A DNA stretch of 64,000 nt from Labyrinthula sp. Ha (lineage: Eukaryota; Sar; Bigyra; Labyrinthulida; Labyrinthulaceae). The notes below the pieces were generated by a model. It searched no databases. It was not told the DNA's origin and was given only the letters and a program-made list of their open reading frames with translations. The DNA lies in NCBI GenBank assembly GCA_015227615.1, contig JAALGZ010000008.1, positions 744,001-808,000 of the forward strand, read 5' to 3'. How positions within the stretch are numbered: position 1 is the first letter of the stretch; every line of letters begins with the position of its first letter. Positions 1 through 13,338 of the stretch are shown here, one piece after another. The position numbers were made by a program, and so were the translations under genes.

Positions 1-3000
1 GTCACTTTTTTTATTTTGGTAATATGTTGGAAATGGTACTAAGATTGGGAAACGCTCAAAATACTGGAATTTACTGCCAGTTAACCTAGTTCCCGTTAAG
101 TTCTAATGATACCGTTAAAGATAGTCCGATAAGCAGCCCAATTTTATAGATTCTACTATAGTATTTTACATATTATATACTATTGAAGAGGCATTTTAAT
201 GAACTTTTGCCATTCTAATAGACATATAAAAGACCTTCTCCCAAATTGACATCTTTGACGAATTAACCTCATTTTGGCCATCTGGTCTAGCGATGACACC
301 TACGACAAAGTCCTTTGATATTTTAAAGGATCTTGCTAAGACATTCTCGGATCCATAGGTCTCGGTTCTTGTTTCTTGTCCATGACACAGTCCAAGATAT
401 TTCAAGATCCTCGAGTAGTTTAGTAACCCGTAAGTTTGTTTGGCTTCTGCGTTCGGGGATTAAAGTTGTATCTATAGTGATTTCCGCCCAAAGAGAGGTA
501 TCTCGCACCAGTCTCGGGATCATTATGTTGTAAACCAGAGATACTTTAGGCCTAGAAAACACCCCGAACAACCAAATCTTGAATATGGTGACTATAATGT
601 GGCCAATTTATCGCGGTATGTATTGCTGGAAAGTAGTACTTTCGAGAATCACCCTTCTCCGAAACCCACTAGTGGAATACTCGAACTTTGCATTCATCTT
701 AAGCCTAAATCATCGTGGTTACTGTGATATAATAACAATATGAAGAAATATGACTAGTAGTGACTTTTAATAAACATTTGAACGTCAAAGGCCAAGTCAT
801 GTACACTAACATTCAAAAGACCAAAAGATGTATTCAGAGTGCCATCAACTTTGTCTAGATAAGAGATGGTCACTTCCTCAGTTTCTTATCCAGTGGTAGT
901 GGCAAAGGGGATATGTTAATAACCTAAAAGATCCAGGACTTCAAAGAAACACAACTAGGAAAAACTTAAGCTTCCTGAATAACAGTTCATGAGCATAATT
1001 TGACAGTAAACCAGTCAACAAGAGCCAGATATAAGACAAGACTTTCTTGTTGCTATTTGATCTTATTGATTCATCTTCTACTCGAAACCATTTCATAGAG
1101 ATCTTACCGTCGACCCTAGACACGGCGGTTCAGGGTGTGAAGCAACAACAATATTTTGGTATCTTCGCCTAAATTCTGCCATTTCTCAGAAACCGCTTGA
1201 GGTTGGAGATTCTGTTTCCCAACCTAAGGTTTTTCTAATATGCTAAAACTAAGATTCCATGTACTAATCTGAGTATATCAGTACTAGGACTAAGTTAAGT
1301 ATTCCTGTCAACATTATACTGCATTTATTCATTTTTGGCACAGAAAAATTTTAAACTTTTCTAAAAAAATATTGCTTAACATATACCACTCTTGTTAAGG
1401 GTAAGATGGTTTTCCATTATTTTTCTTAGTTGTGTAACATATTGGACATGACATGATACACACTTGGGTTCTGAGGGTTCTCCCGGAAGGGCACCTGAGT
1501 TTAAGAACTGTCAGAAGGAGCGGCCGGGTTTTTGTGAATTTGCAGGAATTTGAAGTAAGATAAATATGTAGCTATGCTGTTCTATACTTTTTTTAGAAAT
1601 CAGCGAGGCTCTAGTAATTCAGTGCTCCTCTACCTATATTTCTGTTGTTGTTCATCAATATAGTTACTATTCATTGACCTTTGTTCCGTTACCCTTTGAA
1701 ATTGCTGGAATGAGAACCTACTCCTATAGGTAGAAATTATAGTGTGCTTTCAATCATATAATGAAACTAGCTTTGACCTTAATAAAGCATTCTGCAGGGC
1801 GCCTTCCAAAACATATTCCCATTGTGTTTGAGCATTATAATTCTCCACAAGTTTTCCTAATAGGCCGGTCATAGTCTGGAGCATCTTCAACGGAAAGATG
1901 TGAAATACATCTCATTTAACTTTTTCGACTAAGACTGAGTTACACCTCATTAACAATTTGAAAAATATATCTTATAAAAAATTCTTAGCTTGATAAAATT
2001 CTTGAGAGATGATTATTAATTCCCTTTGAGAGAACATGTGGTAGTAAAGTATCCAGGTAAGATAACTACTAAGGTTCTTGGGCAACACAAGAAATTTCAT
2101 ACCAAACCAAGCAAATATTACATTTGTCAAAGATATTATCTTTAAGAAGATAATAGTTGAAGTATTTGGTCCAGGCGAATTAATATCTACTATAATTTAT
2201 AAAGATATCAAATATCATTCTTCAACTGTGACAATTGCAAAGGGTTCCAGGAGTAACTGATCAATAAGAAGATATATATTTTATTGCTGTTTATGCACCC
2301 TCCCCGCCGAGTTAAACCCATTGTATTTAACGTGTAATTAGTCTGTTACTGAATAAAACCATCGAAGACACCTTTCTCTAATTCCTTAATTATGTTTTAT
2401 TTTTCATTTTGTATCCCATGTATCTTTTCAAGCCTTCCAGCTTTGACACATGTTACCTTCAACTAATATCATCTACAACATATAATTTCAGTGCTATTGT
2501 ATTCTGTCTAAGAAGTTAAGCAAAAGAAAAAAATCCATATATGGGTGTTGCGGCTGGTGCTCTGTAGTAGGTTTATTAAGCTCACGTTTTTTTCAATTGT
2601 ATCTTCGTTCCTACTTTAAACTTTCCTACGAGATATAGTATCTTAATAAGTTGTCAGAAAAAGACAAGCTAACATTATCCTGGCGATGAAAGATGGTGTC
2701 ATCTGATGAAAAATGTGAATTAGATTCCTAAGTAGAAGGGCTTAGGTTCGTTTCTAATTCTATAACTAATTTTATTCTTTTCATGTTTTTTCAATGATAG
2801 GTGGTAGAATCAACATTGAGATATGGACAGATCTCTTCGTGTTCAACCAATAACTTTAATAAACTACTTTGATACCCAACCGGCAGAGCCAGTCATTATT
2901 GAGTTTTCAATACTCTATAGAATCAGAAAAACATTCAAGTTCGTCAACAATGGCAAGTATTCTCCCTTACATCCTCTATAGCAAATATGTTCATTCTCTC

Positions 3001-6000
3001 TTTTCCGAAAGCTGTATTATACCTTATCTTTATAAGAACTCAGGAAAAAGACACAACGATATTTTTTTTTTTGAATCCATATTCTTGTTCTTTTCCTATT
3101 TATAGTCTCTTGAATAGTACCTTGATTTATTGAAAATCCGAGATACCTTCATAGTTCCATATTTAAAAAATATTCCTTAGGAAATGTGTATTATCTAAAA
3201 CATCTAAATATTAAACCCTGCAGAATATAATCCCAGCCATCAAATCATGTAACTGATCTGATATCAATTAGAGCACAATACATGCTCTAGAATACTGCAT
3301 TGGAATTATTTCTACTAAGTTGAATTTTATCACCACCATTTGAGTTGATGTTGAAGAGATTAATTACAGACCTCAGTCATGCTAGATCATAAATTTTGAA
3401 GTATCAGTCTAATTGGATTACCTAGTTTGCTATTAGCTGTTCAATGTAGAAGGATATACTAACCCACTCAATAGGTATATTGTCGCCTTTTGAGTAACAG
3501 CTCGCAACTCTTTTCGTCTGCCGTTGCATGTATGCGACTATTATAGCTATATTGGCAGACAACAGATTTTTTTTCGATATCACGCATTTACATTATAGCC
3601 TTCAACATTATGTTCAATAAACTGGTTATCCAAAGATATTAATCTGGAAGATTGGTGTTGAATTAAGGCATAGCAATAGTATCACTGGTGAAGATACTGC
3701 GCAAATTTTTATGAAGAGAGTTCTTGCTCTTGCTAGAAAACTATCGCAGAATGAATAGTGGGAATGATTGTTTTCAAATATATCATATAAACACCGCTTA
3801 CCATTTTAGTTAACTTAGATTTTATCTTTGTTATCATACAGTTACATTCTTCTAATTAAATATTTTCGCCACTTTGTATTCTATGTATGGTTTTAGAGTA
3901 AAAAAAGTCATACTATAGAGAATTACAATATGAAAACATGACTCTTATCTTCTCAGAAAGAAGATAACGAGGTTATGGTTAAATTGCAATTACTTTCGGT
4001 ATAATATATTATCAGCAACATCAAAGTATTCCGTAAACATTAGCTTAAAAAAAAGTACCACCAGTTCGGCATCATCAGTTCTGATTTCTTATCAGCAATA
4101 CAGTACTCTCGTAGAGTGTATTAAATAGAATAGAAATAATCCTAGAACCTTTTCTTGGTGATAGTTCCAACTTATTGAGCTAATAAAGTCCTACCAATGG
4201 ATAATTATGAATATATAGATTCAGTATTAGGATAGGGGGTATCCATATACCTTAATCACCAAAAGGCAAATCGCTTTGTGATTTGTTAAATGAATAAGAC
4301 AAAAATATATCTATTGATAAACTCAATGCAATATTTGTGGAGCCAATTTTAATTCTGAGTTTAAGTATCCAAGATAGGTACTTTGCGAACTCCCTTGTAA
4401 CAAATAAGGTATGTCAAAGAAAACACTGCATAAAGAGATATATCTTAATGTAGTTAGTATATATCTAACCTCTACTCAAGACTCAATTTTCTGCTTATTT
4501 CTTTTGCACAACTAATTTCATGTGTTATTCAAAGAGATTTAAACATGTGATTCGAAAAATCCAGCAAAAGTTTTTACTACTTGTCATATTACATGACTCT
4601 AATAATTGTTTCCATTTGAGAAAAATGTTTAAAGTTGTTTCCTTCTATCTCCTCTCCCATGAAACCTACATACGGGATTATAAGTAACTTCAATTAACCG
4701 CTCCTTATCGTTGACATTTAGTTTCGATAACCAGAAAATGTTAAGCAAATAAGAAATGCTATAGCAGGGTAAAGCCATATTCTATAAAGTTAATAAACCC
4801 AAGTATTAATTTATATATCTTAGGCTTGTAAAGCTAGTATTCAGAGCGTTATTTTAACTATTCGTATAACATATCGACATAATAAGAAAATGTGATCAAA
4901 ATAACACTGAAAATTTTCGCTGTGAAAACGTGGTATGTAAACAATAACTAGCTTATAACAACCGTAGATCATAGAATTAAATATTACAAGTACTCTTTCT
5001 ATATTAAGATTTTGTTTTAAAATAAAATATTGGATATCAATATTATTATTAGGCTCTTGAATCAAGATTAAAAAAGATTGGGAAGTCGTTACAATATCAC
5101 ATTCAATTTTTGCATCTGCCAACTATGTCATTCAAAATACTAAGAATAAAAGATTTGAAAGATATAATATCAGATTTCCCAACTACCAATATACTGTGGA
5201 AGGGTTTTTACCAAATTTAAATACAGTATATTCGGTTCGATACATAGGAACTCTCTTCGTTTCTGCAATCGAAGTGTTGAAAAAATATATCTAAGCACAA
5301 ACAGGTAAAAAACCAGGAATTAACATTAACCAGCTCAATAATTTGTTGAAATTATATCAATGATAGCGGAGATTTTGCTCTCGTTAGAATTCTTATGCTA
5401 ATCATTTGAAAATTGGCCATAAAACTAATTAGTAAGTTTTATAAACTCGCTTCACTTTGCATAAGAAAATATTGCTAAATATGTCGTCAGTTTCATTGGA
5501 TATATTAACTATTACAAATCATATCCCCGTGTACAAAAGAAAATATTCTATTGGAATATGTGTGGCTATAAGGATTGCATTGCGGAAGTAAGTACTCTTG
5601 GGAGGAAGAAGTTCCTCATTAACTCTGGTTATACAGCCATAATGATTTGAATTAGGTAAAGTAAACAATTATAAGAATCAAATTCCACGAATTGAACTTC
5701 AGTAAATTGCATCTCTTACTAGGTCGTTATAAAGAGCTGTCAATTCCATAAGGTTCTTCCTAAGCTCAGAATACAGAAATAGAACAAAGTTCTAATACCA
5801 TAATATTATCTTACCCTGCACAACTGGCAAAGCAAGACCAGACTATAACAAAACATGAGCTTAAGAAAGTACAGTTGTGGGCTAATATATGAAAATGAAG
5901 AAAAGTTCTCCGCTTAGCATCAATACCATATAGATTTTCAACAAAAATTTCTTTATCTCGAAAGCTTATACAATTATAATTTTGCATATTTAGTAATAAT

Positions 6001-7146
6001 ATTAATTTTTGAATTAAAGGAATTAGTCCCTAATAGAAGACCATCTTTTCATCTTATTTAAGAGCCATTTCAAGATGATCACCGAAGTGAATAGTGATGT
6101 ACTTCAATCCTCGTTCAAGAGCAAAATTTAACTCTAGCAGATATTTCTCATAAGAAAACTAGAAATAGTGTTTTTGCACAATGTAGGCGGCAACATAACC
6201 CGATAATAAAGTATTATAGTTTGTCTCACAGGTAATTTCAGCTAGAAATTTATGTACGCAATATACTTCATGTATTTTAAAATTATAAAAAGTTAGTGTC
6301 AATCTACTATTATTCAAATAATCACTCATTTTTATTAATGAATAAATGTTTCTGTACTGCCGGGACCAACTTAGACAAACGCTAGCGGTAAACGTAAATC
6401 CCAACATAGCTTACCATGTAAATCAAAACATGTCGATTATGAGTTTTGATTTGAGGAAACTATATTGTTTTACGTAATTTTATTTTAAAGTAATAATCTT
6501 AAATTAATAAAGGTTTGGTTCTGCAGAATGTTTGGAGTTTATTAAGCCTAATATACATGAACTGGGAGGTCCATACTTCTATGGATAACTTCACAGAGCC
6601 CCTGCAGATAGAGCTTAACAGATACTAAAAAAGATTCCGATAGCTACTAGGCTAAAGCGCTAGAAGTGGAATATGGTCTAAATTTCCTAGATCGCTATGT
6701 CTAACCTCATGTAAAATTGTTTTATAGAAACTCAATATTATAAGATGAGTTGAGTTATCACATTCGCTATTATCGGTGTAAATATCACACGCTGCAAGGA
6801 ACCAATAAAACAAAGCAATATCACACTTATCCCAGCAGATACCACTAGCGGGGGTGTTCATGATAATGAAATATAAGTAATAAATTAGGTTAGCCATCGT
6901 AGAGACCGGCAAATACTCCAGCGGCGTGGAGGTTTAGTCATAGGTTTATTTAAGTAAGGAAACCCAAATACAGTGCTTTTAAGATAAGTTTGGTCAGAAC
7001 AAAAACAAAAATAAACCTAAAAAATACAAGTATAAGTACGATATATTGTGTATTGAAATTAAATTTTAACATAAGTGTTCAATAGGCTTAAAAAATCACC
7101 GTTATCTGTAACAAAGTTTAATCGTGAAGAAGATATAAATGAAGGT
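1..7146. other. AT-rich intergenic desert, no supported gene
   Basis: Stops are frequent in all six frames and the longest open stretches are under about 105 codons, mostly without an ATG. I found no protein family, no tRNA-like cloverleaf or T-loop consensus, no tandem array and no transposon ends. Composition is AT-rich with scattered short A/T runs. Because real genes here carry introns of about 30 nt, a heavily split gene could still hide in this stretch, but none of the places I examined gave a convincing frame. Confidence 0.6.
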
Positions 7147-7389
7147 ATGAAGAAAACCCACAACAATAATTGGAAAGAGCTAAGTTTCATTCAAAATCTA
7201 GGTACAGCTTACGTCGGTATTAAAGTAGTACACCTTTTTATACAAAAAGTCATCGGAGTCCTACTATCTAGAGATACTGTTTTCAGCAGATTGCAGAAGA
7301 TAAACGAGGCGCTAATAGATCCAGGTGATATATACATTGACGCTGTAATACGCTATTGCAAGAATTGTCTTTCTCAGATTAAAAATTAA
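7147..7389 (+). CDS. possible small hypothetical protein (80 aa)
   Basis: This is an open frame of 80 codons from the first ATG, ending in TAA; it stays open for about 24 codons upstream with no ATG, so a 5' exon is possible. The product would be mildly basic, with a hydrophobic helix-like middle (around IKVVHLFIQKVIGVLL) and a C-terminal Cys-Lys patch. No family is recognised. Its codon mix is more varied than in neighbouring open frames, which is the only reason for listing it. It stands alone in a 10-kb desert and may be chance. Confidence 0.2.
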   Translation: MKKTHNNNWKELSFIQNLGTAYVGIKVVHLFIQKVIGVLLSRDTVFSRLQKINEALIDPGDIYIDAVIRYCKNCLSQIKN

Positions 7390-10300
7390 GTTCGGTTAGT
7401 ATCACCCGTGGTTGTGAATCCAATACCTTGTGACATGGCTTTTCAGGACTAACTACAATATAAAATCAGCCATATACTTACTGAGGTTATATTCAAATAG
7501 ATTCCAACGGTGTTATTTCAATATATTATCTAGTTGTCGTGCTTTGTAAAAATTGTTATGGCCCATTTATTCAAGATGTGTTGGCTACATAGTAGTGAGA
7601 AAATGAAATCATGCTCAAAATTTTAACAGGTTTTATCACACTTCGACATTAAAAGGATCGGGAAATAATATAAGATGACAGTGATGTATTAGCCGTAGCT
7701 ACAGGAGACTATAAAGCGGTGTATGTAAGTTGTGCTAAATAATATCCTGGATTGCATATTATCGTGGAGAAATATATGTTATGCCAAAGTATCGGGACTT
7801 AAATGATGTTAGGGTGACGTTATCACTTCTCGTTTTGATTCCATTTTTGATCTTGACAAGACTTTCGAGGAACAGACAAAATTCCTTTTGGAAAATCACA
7901 AAAAGGTCAGCTATCAAAATAAACAAAACATTCACTATGTTAAAACTCTGAATTTATTAAATTTTGGTTCATAATACAGTGTTTACTTGAGACCCTTTAC
8001 ATCTCCATAGCAGGAAACCCTTTATTGACGCACACTGTAAGAGTACGAGTACTAGACACAGTTATCACATCTTGTGGAAAAAAATTTCACATAAAAATTA
8101 AAGTCATCACAGAAAAATAGTATTTAGAATCAAAATCAGTATATGTCACAAGGTTCATGCCCCTATATCTATAAAGCCAAAGCTCTGGAGTGCACGTGAT
8201 TCTAAAATTGGTTGGAAAAAGTACTTATGAAGTATCTCATAGAACTAATTGGACTAAAGAGAAATTGTATACACCAGGTACAAAGAGGAAATAGGGGGGG
8301 GTTATCTGCTCTGCGGTCATTATGTTTAAACTAGTCAAAATGTTTTATATCATCTTTTGGCTAGAGTATCTGGCCAAAATAGAGAAGAAAGTCTGGAGCA
8401 GGAGGATGTAATAGGTTGATGGAGGTACCAGAAGTTTTCTCTGTACAAGCTTGCACATCGACAATAAGAAAATTTAGGTATTGTGGCAGAATGGGGATTG
8501 AAGTTAAAGGTAATGCTCACGTCAAATAATCTCAATAGCGCGCCAAGGTAGCCTGAGGGAAATACTCAATATTTTTTGCTGTGAGTAATAGTTCCTGTTG
8601 TGATGCTAATCCATCAGAAGAGGTTTGGAAGAATATTCTTGCTATCATACAGAAGATGAGGATGGTACTAAGAAAAAACTTATGTGAAGTACTTCAAGTA
8701 GTTTCAATATCGGATGATACAGGAGGTTACCCGGAGTCAAGTTTAAAAAGGAGAACGTCGGGAGTAATATCTCATGTGAGTTGTATGGGCTTATCCAAGG
8801 TTGCCTACCTGATCCACCCTTCCAGTTGTGCAATTGTGTATTTTTTCTCCCGTTTATCGTGAAGGATTAAACTCAAAACCAAAGTTCTTACCTTTTCTCA
8901 AAGTAAAGAGCTAAAGTCCGCAACCATGTCCCTTCTTGTGTTTCTAATGCAGAACCTGTAACATGTTTATATCCTTGAACATTGAACCAATAGATACTTG
9001 TTTAGTTATAAAAGCCAACAATCTTGAACACGAATCCTAACCCTATTTTTCTGCAAGTATAGAAGATAGAACATCTAAACATACCCTTAAATAATTCCTG
9101 GAGATAGCAACTTAATCAATTTTGTGTTTAACATTCACGAACTTCAATGCAAATAAAAAATATATTGGGCTTATTTTTCACAATACTTACAGTGATGTAA
9201 AATTATAGAGCTTGAATAAAAACAAAGAGTCTGAAGAACTTTTAATGGCTATCACCGTGATTTTCGTGAACATACAGGAATATACACGTTTGCACGGTTT
9301 ACATATATATATTTTTTTTCTTCGCTTAAATTATTCAGATGCCTTCCCAACTCTATTAATTATGTCATTTCACTAAAGGTTTCCGTTGGGCACACATAAA
9401 GTTAAAATATGTTTTCTTACTCTTCTTGAGGTGTAAAAATGTTTTTATATTTATCTATTCCCCAGTTATTCGTTTTCAGTTCTGTCATGGTTGCGTTTGA
9501 TTGATGGGCGAGAAGGAGATACTTGCTCTGACACATTGTATCTTTATCCATATCAGCTCTGGTGTGAGGTAGCATTCTTAAGATTAGATGAATTGTTTTC
9601 AAGCTCTGAATGTCTGAAAGTATACTTTTCCTGCATTGTTTTTTTTTGTATATGCTGCTTAATCTCATTTAAAGCCGCTCATAAGCTCTCCGGAAGATAT
9701 ATTAATCTGATGTGACTTCTTTTTTATTGGCTCTATTTTTTGTGAATCTAGTGTCGGGAAATTAGTTTATACAATCAAAGGATAGGTTTTTTGACTCCGG
9801 ATTCAGTGAAGACAATTTGTTAAATTTAAGGTTTCTCGCTTAATGTGTACTTCATTGGGTGGTGTACAAGTGATCAGATTTGATTTGGTTCACTCTACCT
9901 TTCTACGTTTTATTTTGCTAATAGAGCCTAAAATTAAGCTTTAATGATACGCCATAGAATGAGAGAATCGGCGTTTCGCTTTCATGAGTTAGTAAAAAGT
10001 CTTTGGCAGCTAGATATTTGACGAAAATGTTAGATGTTTTTAAGCAAAACCAACTATTGTAAATCCTTCTCCTTCATTATAATTATCCAAGGGCCAGTTA
10101 ATTATCTTTTTATCTTTCCCAAATTTAATGTTAGTTTTGCCAATAATATAATTAAGTCACAATGGTAATGACATATTCTCATTTTTTTTGCGGAATCATG
10201 CTTATATATTTTTTCCAGAAGATTTGAAAATTTGTAGTTATCATTTATAGATTTACGAGTTACAACTAAGTATATTTTTTCGGCAAATTATCATTTTATT

Positions 10301-10543
10301 ACGAATATACAATAATAATGTTCTTATAAAACGCATATACATACTATTTACTCATTTTTAACTGATATTTCCTATTGTTGAAAAAGATGCAGATTATTTG
10401 AAGCTCAAAATACTGTAATTTATCGTTAAGAAATCTAAAAGAGAAAAAGCAAATTTTCTTTTCTTAAGACTATGATCAATACATTTTAATACCCTAAACT
10501 GCTATTCACAATATGTAATAAAAACACGTAAAAAAGTATACAC
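7390..10543. other. intergenic desert with a weak coding-like patch
   Basis: Mostly AT-rich with no identifiable gene. One patch on the + strand, about 8.40-8.86 kb, has slightly higher GC and two successive open stretches in one frame, the second encoding about 94 residues without an early ATG. It may be a decayed gene or an exon whose partners I could not place. A run of eight G residues lies near 8294-8301. Nothing else stands out before the 3' end of the transporter gene. Confidence 0.45.
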
Positions 10544-11686
10544 CTAACTAATCTGAATCTGAACTGGAACTTCTCTCTTTTCTTTTTCCTCAACTGATTC
10601 AACACCCGTACTTTCAACATCATCCTCACTATCATCCAGTTTACTTCCCTTCAGTTCCTCTTCATCCTCCGAATCCAACAATTTTTTAATAGTACCCTCA
10701 AAACGAAATAAAATTACAGCAATGTAAACAATCCCAACTCCAAGAACCCTAATCGGAGTCAAATCTATTTTAGCAGCCCCAATCAAACCCAACGAATCAA
10801 TAACTAAAGATCCCACAAGCTGCCCTGCAATTGCTACTGTTACCATAACTCCCATTCCAATTCTAGGAGCTAGAATTATACTTGCAAAAACAAAAGATGT
10901 TCCCAATGGCCCACCTAAAAACTTCCAAAACTCCAATCCTTTCAATCCAGAAAAATCCACATAGTCTCCAGTAAAAACTCCTGCAAAAAAGACAAAAATC
11001 ACCATCCAACTTCCAGCACCTAATGTATTATACCAAGCAATTCTATGTGGGTAAGTTTTCATCATGCGTTTGAATTTTGTGTTCATTGCAGGTTGAAAAG
11101 AAACTCCAAATCCAGAAAGCGCTGCAAGAAAAACATAAATTAAAACTGTTCCAGTTGAAAGGGTAAGTTCATCAAGACTTGATGAAAGACGATCAGCTAC
11201 TGTAAGAACAGCACCAAGCATGACTAAAGCTAATGTGCAAAGACGAAATTTTGTTGGTGCAATTACTGGTAATCCTTGGAATCCAATAGCATCTGAAATT
11301 ACAGCAGAAATAAGTTGTCCTGCAATTATGGATACAAAAAATAAACTATAACCGATTGCATCTCCTATAAATGGAGCAAAAGCAACGTATCCAGCACCAA
11401 GTAGTCCGGGCAGGATGAACAAATACTTTGGAAGTGTAACCAAAAGGTTCGCGTTTTCCTTGTTGAAGATTTCGCTTGGCGCTTGAAGAACAAGTTTAGA
11501 TTCAGATTTATCTCTTTGTGGTCTTAAGAGGAAGAAAAACGTTAGAAAGATGCATCCAGTGAGAAAGGAGATTAATCCAGGTGCCATTGCATTATTAAGA
11601 GGAACAAGAAGTTTTGCATTAATAGTTGCTTGAACAGGAAGTCCAAGTCCAATTATGAATGTGATAATTAAATCCACAAGTTGCAT
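10544..11686 (-). CDS. YdcZ/DUF606-type DMT-superfamily transporter
   Basis: The 380-aa single-exon product is a polytopic membrane protein with about ten hydrophobic segments. It resembles the DMT_YdcZ (DUF606) family, common in bacteria and present in some fungi and protists. Two related halves are visible: an Asn/Pro/Gly-rich first helix after MQLVDLIITF, then the paired motifs GQLISAVISDAIGFQG (about residues 121-136) and GQLVGSLVIDSLGLIGA (about 287-303), as expected from the internal duplication of DMT carriers. Between the halves, FQPAMNTKF repeats the Asn-containing helix of half one. A charged, Glu/Asp/Ser-rich cytosolic tail of about 45 residues is unlike bacterial members and may be regulatory. 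Substrate is unknown. The ATG is the first in frame. An AACGG box lies about 140 bp upstream. Possible ancient acquisition from bacteria. Confidence 0.85.
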   Translation of the reverse strand: MQLVDLIITFIIGLGLPVQATINAKLLVPLNNAMAPGLISFLTGCIFLTFFFLLRPQRDKSESKLVLQAPSEIFNKENANLLVTLPKYLFILPGLLGAGYVAFAPFIGDAIGYSLFFVSIIAGQLISAVISDAIGFQGLPVIAPTKFRLCTLALVMLGAVLTVADRLSSSLDELTLSTGTVLIYVFLAALSGFGVSFQPAMNTKFKRMMKTYPHRIAWYNTLGAGSWMVIFVFFAGVFTGDYVDFSGLKGLEFWKFLGGPLGTSFVFASIILAPRIGMGVMVTVAIAGQLVGSLVIDSLGLIGAAKIDLTPIRVLGVGIVYIAVILFRFEGTIKKLLDSEDEEELKGSKLDDSEDDVESTGVESVEEKEKREVPVQIQIS

Positions 11687-12216
11687 ATTTGTTTTAAATC
11701 TAAAATTTTCTCAGTCCGACTTCGGTCTTCGGAGTTTTTAAGTTTGTTTTTTAGTCTATGGTTGTCAAAGTTGTTGTAGTGAAAGTTCGATATTGTTTAC
11801 AGTGCAGTTGTACTCGTATGAAATTTAACGGATAATCTGGTACAAATTTCGGGTTTAGATATAATAACGAGATATCGGTAGTTAGCAGCAGAGTGTTACT
11901 TTGTGTTATTTTATATAAAGAGAGATAGAGAGACTTGGGTTCATATTTAAATCATTATTAGAGCTCAGAAGACATTTAACCTACATATTCAAACTACTTT
12001 AAAAACTCAGCATAAAAGGATATTTACTTGATTGATTCTTAATCAAGAAATGTTCAAGGGTTACCAATTACTTTTGCAACCTCTCGTCGACTATTCCCAA
12101 AATCTCTGCTTCGGACAACTAAACTACTAAGCCCAAACTAAGATTGACTATTTTTTGAACTGCTACATTCTGTATTATATGCAAAATAAATTAACTTAAG
12201 AGATCTGAGTCTTCAG
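11687..12216. promoter_or_regulatory. upstream region of the transporter and 3' flank of the LEA2-like gene
   Basis: About 530 bp without a gene between two minus-strand genes. It must hold the transporter's promoter. TTTAACGG at 11824-11831 resembles the Myb-type AACGG core seen upstream of other genes here. A 7-bp inverted repeat (CTTGATT at 12028-12034, AATCAAG at 12041-12047) could form a small hairpin between the genes. No TATA box can be singled out in this AT-rich sequence. Confidence 0.35.
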
Positions 12217-13338
12217 TTAAATTGGACAGTCAATTTCAATCGTTGTGCCTTCATCATCATCAATGCTAATTGGAATTCCAAGGTAAACAACATCTATATT
12301 ATTGAACAAAGTTATTTCAAAAGGTTGGTTTGTCAAACATGAGAAAGCAAACGCAGCAGCTGAGTTTCCAACATCATCTTGGGTAAAATCAATCACAACA
12401 TCTATTATAGCTATTGACACTCCTTGAGACTCGATGTTAATGGGTTCCTGCAGATCAGCCAGAATTTCAAACCCTCCCTGAAGCTCTACAACTGCTCTCA
12501 CATCAGTTAATCCAATGTCTACAAAATTTTCACTATCCAAGATAACAGGCAGTGATAGTTCTACGTATTGCAAGCTGACATCACCAAACTCAACTCCTCC
12601 AGCATCAACATCAAACTCTGGTACTCTTGGAAATATGAAGAAAATAATGACAGCAATTATAAAGAGTATGACTCCCCAGCATCTCAACTTGTTCTTGGTG
12701 CAAGTGCAGCACAAGCACTTTTTCTTCCAAGGTTCGTCCGACGAGTCTTCCTTGCTCTTATTTATAGACGTTCCAAAGGAAACGTGTTCTGGCTTTCTTT
12801 GCAACTTTGATTTGGCTGCAGAATATGCTTGAACAGCACTAACTCTTGCCCCGGTTTCTTTGAATTTACTCGCTGTTGTCTTCAAACTTGTAAAGTAGTT
12901 TACTGCTAATTGATTAATACTCACCTGTTCCCTCGAGTTAGTTCCTGTAGCACCTGCACCCCTGGCATTTCTAGATGCAGAATTTTTCATATATTTTCTA
13001 GGAGGCGCGTTCGATTCCAGATCAACAGCAACAGGCAGACTCTCGAGGGAGTTCAGAGAGTTTCCCTGTCGAAAGCCGGATGTCGAGCCTGGGAAACCAG
13101 AGCGGTAAGTTGACTGCGCCATAAATCCAGCCTCCCCTTTTCCGCTCCTTGAACTTTTAGTTGCCATCGTACTTTTGCTCCCTCTTCCCGAAGATTCTGC
13201 ATAACCCGAGCGAGATACGAACGAGTTACTGTCCTTTGATCTCTTCTTCTTCTTATGACTCTTACCATGCTTGGAGCTCTTGGGATTGTTGTGACGTTTG
13301 CTACTCTTCTCTCTCTTTTCACTTTTTGGAGAACCCAT
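12217..13338 (-). CDS. type II membrane protein with LEA2-like extracytoplasmic domain
   Basis: This 373-aa single-exon protein begins with a Lys/Ser/His-rich basic tail of about 70 residues, then a Ser/Gly-rich disordered stretch. A Cys cluster (C208, C210, C211, C213, C220) lies next to a single transmembrane helix at about 221-236, a likely palmitoylation site. The helix is followed by FPRVPEF and about 130 residues of beta-strand-rich sequence. This order (basic tail, TM, proline-containing linker, beta domain) resembles LEA_2/NDR1-HIN1-like proteins of plants and related protist and fungal proteins, so the C-terminal domain probably faces the lumen or the outside. The exact role is unknown. 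The start ATG is the first in frame, and an AACGGA box is 67 bp upstream. Confidence 0.6.
   Translation of the reverse strand: MGSPKSEKREKSSKRHNNPKSSKHGKSHKKKKRSKDSNSFVSRSGYAESSGRGSKSTMATKSSRSGKGEAGFMAQSTYRSGFPGSTSGFRQGNSLNSLESLPVAVDLESNAPPRKYMKNSASRNARGAGATGTNSREQVSINQLAVNYFTSLKTTASKFKETGARVSAVQAYSAAKSKLQRKPEHVSFGTSINKSKEDSSDEPWKKKCLCCTCTKNKLRCWGVILFIIAVIIFFIFPRVPEFDVDAGGVEFGDVSLQYVELSLPVILDSENFVDIGLTDVRAVVELQGGFEILADLQEPINIESQGVSIAIIDVVIDFTQDDVGNSAAAFAFSCLTNQPFEITLFNNIDVVYLGIPISIDDDEGTTIEIDCPI

Noticed and set aside
8581-8862. Open frame of 94 codons on the + strand
   Set aside because: It has no ATG near its beginning, no family and no joinable exon that I could find, so it is kept only as a coding-like patch in the desert entry.
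12515-12832. Open frame of 105 codons on the + strand
   Set aside because: It lies opposite the LEA2-like gene and is a shadow of that coding sequence; composition follows the real frame.
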